Of a DNA stretch of 7,743 nt, positions 6,094-7,743 are shown piece by piece. Under the pieces are notes generated by a model. That model saw nothing but the letters and a program-made list of their open reading frames with translations, was not told the DNA's origin and searched no databases. The stretch comes from Chloroflexota bacterium (GTDB lineage: Bacteria > Chloroflexota > Dehalococcoidia > JACPQK01). The stretch covers positions 1 through 7,743 of the forward strand of contig JACPQK010000048.1 in NCBI GenBank assembly GCA_016190535.1, given 5' to 3'. Position 1 is the first letter of the stretch. Each line of letters begins with the position of its first letter. Both the position numbers and the translations under genes were made by a program.

Positions 6094-6122
6094 ATTATAG
6101 CATGGGGGAAAGAGCGTGGCAA
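6094..6122 (-). promoter_or_regulatory. Strong sigma70-type promoter of the thyX-folD-fhs unit
   Basis: On the minus strand TTGCCA (6122-6117, five of six consensus bases) and a perfect TATAAT (6099-6094) are separated by exactly 17 bases. Transcription would begin near 6087, giving a leader of about 20 bases before thyX. The left end of the IS481-type element lies 20 bp upstream of the -35 box, so the core promoter is intact but anything that lay further upstream has been displaced. Confidence 0.85.
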
Positions 6123-6142
6123 GCGCGTGTACTCGTCCAGTA

Positions 6143-6155
6143 GATTAGTGACACT
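6143..6155 (+). repeat. Left terminal inverted repeat of the IS481-type element
   Basis: GATTAGTGACACT here is the exact reverse complement of 7207-7219. The transposase stop codon TAA (minus strand 6147-6145) is inside the repeat. It lies 20 bp upstream of the thyX -35 box. Confidence 0.85.
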
Positions 6156-7192
6156 CTGCGTCCTTTCTTTGGTGTTGCCACTGAGTGACGAATTGGTGTG
6201 GGGTGAGGTAGCCCAAAGCCTGGTGGGGGCGGAGGGTGTTGTAAGTCCGCTCCCATACCCGCAGCTCTTGGTTCAGGGCGGCCACCTCCAGCGAGAACTC
6301 CGCGACTTCATAAAACTCCTACGTATGGGTGCCACCCAGAGGGTGCCCGCCCGCTCAACGCACCCGTTGAGCTTGGAAGAGCGAGGCGGCAACACGAAGA
6401 GGCGGATGCCTCGCTGCTGGCATGCCTCTTCGAAGCCAGCCTGGAACTCACTCCCACCACCCACCTGGATACCCCGCACGGGAAAGGGCATGCGAGCTTG
6501 CAGGGCGTCCAGGAAGCCTGCGACCGTGGTGGCAGTGGCGCGGCTGTGGGCCTCTATCACATCCCAGCGGGAGACCACATCCCGGGCGGTGAGGTGCTTG
6601 AGGACCACCCCAGGCAGGGGCCTCACGTCCAGGGTGTCCACCTGCACCAGGTCCCCCCGGTGCCTGCATCGGATAGCCCCTGGGCTTGCGCACGGCATGG
6701 GGACGCAGCCACAACCGCTTGCGGGTGGAGATACCGGTGCTGGGTGGCTCCCTTAGCGCTCCACGGGCCTTCAGCCTGCTGAGAATGCGCCCTACCATGG
6801 AGACGCAGACCTGCCACCCCCTCTCTCCCAGCAGCACCGCTAGCTTGTCCTTCCCCCACCTGGGGTACTGCTCCCGCAGGTGGAGCACCGCCAGAACCAG
6901 CTCAGGGTTCCAGGTGGGCTGCCTCAGACGCCGCGGTCTATGGGACCCGCTCTCCAGGCTATCAAGCTCCCTGGGGTTCTACCGCCTTCTCCATCGGTAG
7001 AAGAGCCTGCCCTTGAGCGAAGCGAAGGGTCTGTCGGCTGTTGCCAAAGTGCCGGCAGGTGAGGGCGGCATTGTGCCCCAGATCTCGATAGAAGTCCATC
7101 CACTGTAGCCTCAGCCTGGCTCCCTTGCTCAACTCTACCCCTATCCGGGCCAGACGACGAGATCCACAAACTGCCCCATTTATGATTCGCAT
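6145..7192 (-). pseudogene. IS481-family transposase, multiply broken
   Basis: Pieced together from three frames, the protein has an N-terminal helix-turn-helix (ALTCRHFGNSRQT), a conserved middle (YPRWGKDKLAVLLGERGW, then SMVGRILSRLK), the DDE core (LVQVDT, then LTARDVVSRWDV) and a C-terminus of the type ELRVWERTYNTLRPHQALGY. Lesions from the 5' end: a REP-like insertion after SRQT (7029-7006) that shifts frame; a TAG at 6981-6979 where a Tyr is expected (RWRRR*NPREL); one extra G in the G6 run at 6658-6653; the second catalytic Asp changed to Gly (IQVGGGSEF, codon 6459-6461); a small indel at 6347-6327 with GGGTGCC (plus strand) repeated 14 bases apart; and a TAG at 6321-6319 where Glu is expected (HT*EFYEV). 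The reconstructed length is about 345 residues, normal for the family. It cannot make active transposase. Confidence 0.88.
7006..7029 (-). repeat. REP-like palindromic repeat inside the IS481-type transposase
   Basis: The minus strand reads CCTTCGCTTCGCTCAAGGGC plus AGG, a short palindromic repeat with CCCTT/AAGGG arms. It matches the queA copy as CCTTCG-four variable bases-GCTCA-(A)GGGC. It interrupts the conserved join between the helix-turn-helix (SRQT) and FYRW of the transposase and shifts the frame. It therefore arrived, or was amplified, after the insertion sequence had landed. Confidence 0.65.
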
Positions 7193-7206
7193 GGTGACTC
7201 TTTACC

Positions 7207-7219
7207 AGTGTCACTAATC
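7207..7219 (-). repeat. Right terminal inverted repeat of the IS481-type element
   Basis: Read on the minus strand this is GATTAGTGACACT, identical to the left end. The stop codon of the upstream glycosyltransferase gene (7216-7214, TAG) is contributed by this repeat. Confidence 0.85.
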
Positions 7220-7743
7220 ATTATGAACGAGCGCAGTCACGGGGTAGCCCTTGGGGAAGTAGGCCACCGCCTGGTGCAGGGAAAAGGGGCTATTTGTCTG
7301 GCGGTGAAGGAGGTAGGCACCTCCTTCCAGCCACTTCTGACCGCTAGACAGCGCCCGAAGCAGCCGCTGCGGCGTCATCCGCTGGTAGCCCTCCGCCGGC
7401 CACCACAGGTAGAGGAAGCGCACCCTGGGACCAAACTGGTCCAAATAGGGCTGGAGCGCGCCCTCGTTAGCTACGTCCGCCAGCACAACGGCCCCCTCCT
7501 TGGGTGCCTGCATCCCAGAAATGGTAGCGTACTCCACGTTCTTGTAGCGGCGCAAGTACCATACCAGACCCCAATATATGTCCCTGTCCACCACCAGGGG
7601 AAGGTCGTAGCCCCTCCCCGTCTGCCGGGCCACCGCCTCCACGGACCCCATAATGGGGGGCACATCGTTGGAGCCCTGGGCATAGGTGATCATCTCCACG
7701 GGGACATCCCCCTGTCGCAGGCTGGACTGCCAGCCTGCCCGCA
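7214..7743 (-). CDS. Putative Agl23-like (TIGR03663-type) membrane glycosyltransferase, C-terminal part
   Basis: The frame is open to the window edge (first full codon 7741-7739), so the N-terminal part, expected to hold the multi-pass membrane domain, is missing. What remains is a soluble C-terminal domain of about 176 residues reading GDVPVEMITYAQGSNDVPPI, RGYDLPLVVDRDIYWGLVWY, LRRYKNVEYA, VRFLYLWWPAEGY and LHQAVAYFPKG. The aromatic-rich D-x-Y-W-x-L-x-WYLR block and the EM-x-TYAQ entry resemble the C-terminal domain of the Agl23 / TIGR03663 proteins (GT39-like, proposed to act on lipid-linked sugars) in Chloroflexota. I recognise this by pattern only. No membrane helix is visible in this part. 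The last few residues (ALVHND) and the stop codon run into the right end of the IS481-type element, so the natural C-terminus may have been altered. A bare GTG at 7699 could mimic a start but lies inside the conserved domain. Confidence 0.55.
   Translation of the reverse strand, partial: RAGWQSSLRQGDVPVEMITYAQGSNDVPPIMGSVEAVARQTGRGYDLPLVVDRDIYWGLVWYLRRYKNVEYATISGMQAPKEGAVVLADVANEGALQPYLDQFGPRVRFLYLWWPAEGYQRMTPQRLLRALSSGQKWLEGGAYLLHRQTNSPFSLHQAVAYFPKGYPVTALVHND

Larger units (their letters stand above)
6143..7219 (-). mobile_element. Decayed IS481-type insertion sequence
   Basis: About 1,077 bp bounded by perfect 13-bp inverted ends (6143-6155 and 7207-7219). The interior codes a single transposase of the IS481/IS3-like DDE integrase superfamily, now in several frames. 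The transposase stop lies inside the left end and its start is 15 bp inside the right end. I see no clear target duplication, which fits an older, decayed insertion. The element lies between the thyX promoter and the end of the glycosyltransferase gene, and the last codons of that gene extend into the right end. Confidence 0.85.

Noticed and set aside
6653..6658. G6 run in the IS481-type transposase as a programmed frameshift site
   Set aside because: Restoring the conserved frame (APGDLVQVDT) needs a +1 shift at the run, not the usual -1 slip, and other lesions surround it, so a simple one-base insertion or homopolymer read error is more likely.
1..7743. CRISPR arrays, tRNA or rRNA genes, toxin-antitoxin or defence systems
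   Set aside because: I saw no regularly spaced repeats, cloverleaf-like sequence, rRNA blocks or recognisable defence proteins on either strand; the window is housekeeping genes interrupted by two dead insertion sequences.

Overview
This is a GC-rich bacterial window in which every credible gene is read from the minus strand. The gene content is a TPP-riboswitch-controlled thiC, a thyX-folD-fhs folate cluster, queA, a C-terminal piece of an Agl23-like (TIGR03663-type) membrane glycosyltransferase, and REP-like 'PELVEG'-coding repeats. This resembles Chloroflexota, perhaps Dehalococcoidia or a relative. The assignment is inferred from protein flavour and repeat type, not from any marker gene.

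Layout in transcription order, from high to low coordinates. 7743-7214 is the 3' end of the putative glycosyltransferase gene, whose last codons run into the end of an insertion sequence. 7219-6143 is a decayed IS481-type element with 13-bp perfect inverted ends; its transposase has several frame breaks, two stops and a lost catalytic Asp. 6122-6094 is a strong sigma70-type promoter driving thyX (6067-5399), followed by folD (5324-4437) and fhs (4386-2623). A 13-bp hairpin terminator closes that unit at 2605-2573. queA (2549-1461) follows and carries two in-frame insertions, one containing a REP-like repeat. 1442-596 is an 847-bp IS5-family (IS427-like) element with 16-bp ends and a TA target duplication; its transposase has a textbook A_AAA_AAG -1 frameshift site but is dead from a second frameshift and a lost catalytic Glu. 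474-446 is a promoter, followed by a TPP riboswitch (415-326), an attenuator hairpin (317-268) and the start of thiC (256-1, running off the window).

The thyX-folD-fhs genes form a coherent one-carbon unit. Fhs charges THF with formate, FolD interconverts 10-formyl-, methenyl- and methylene-THF, and ThyX uses methylene-THF to make dTMP. thiC makes the pyrimidine half of thiamine and appears to be shut off by TPP through transcription attenuation: a 7-nt stretch of the aptamer (UCUUGGU) is exactly complementary to part of the 5' arm of the terminator (ACCAAGA). I see no convincing undescribed multi-gene system. The points of most interest are the thiC attenuator geometry, the REP-like insertions (one tolerated in queA, one breaking a transposase), and the two independently inactivated insertion sequences.
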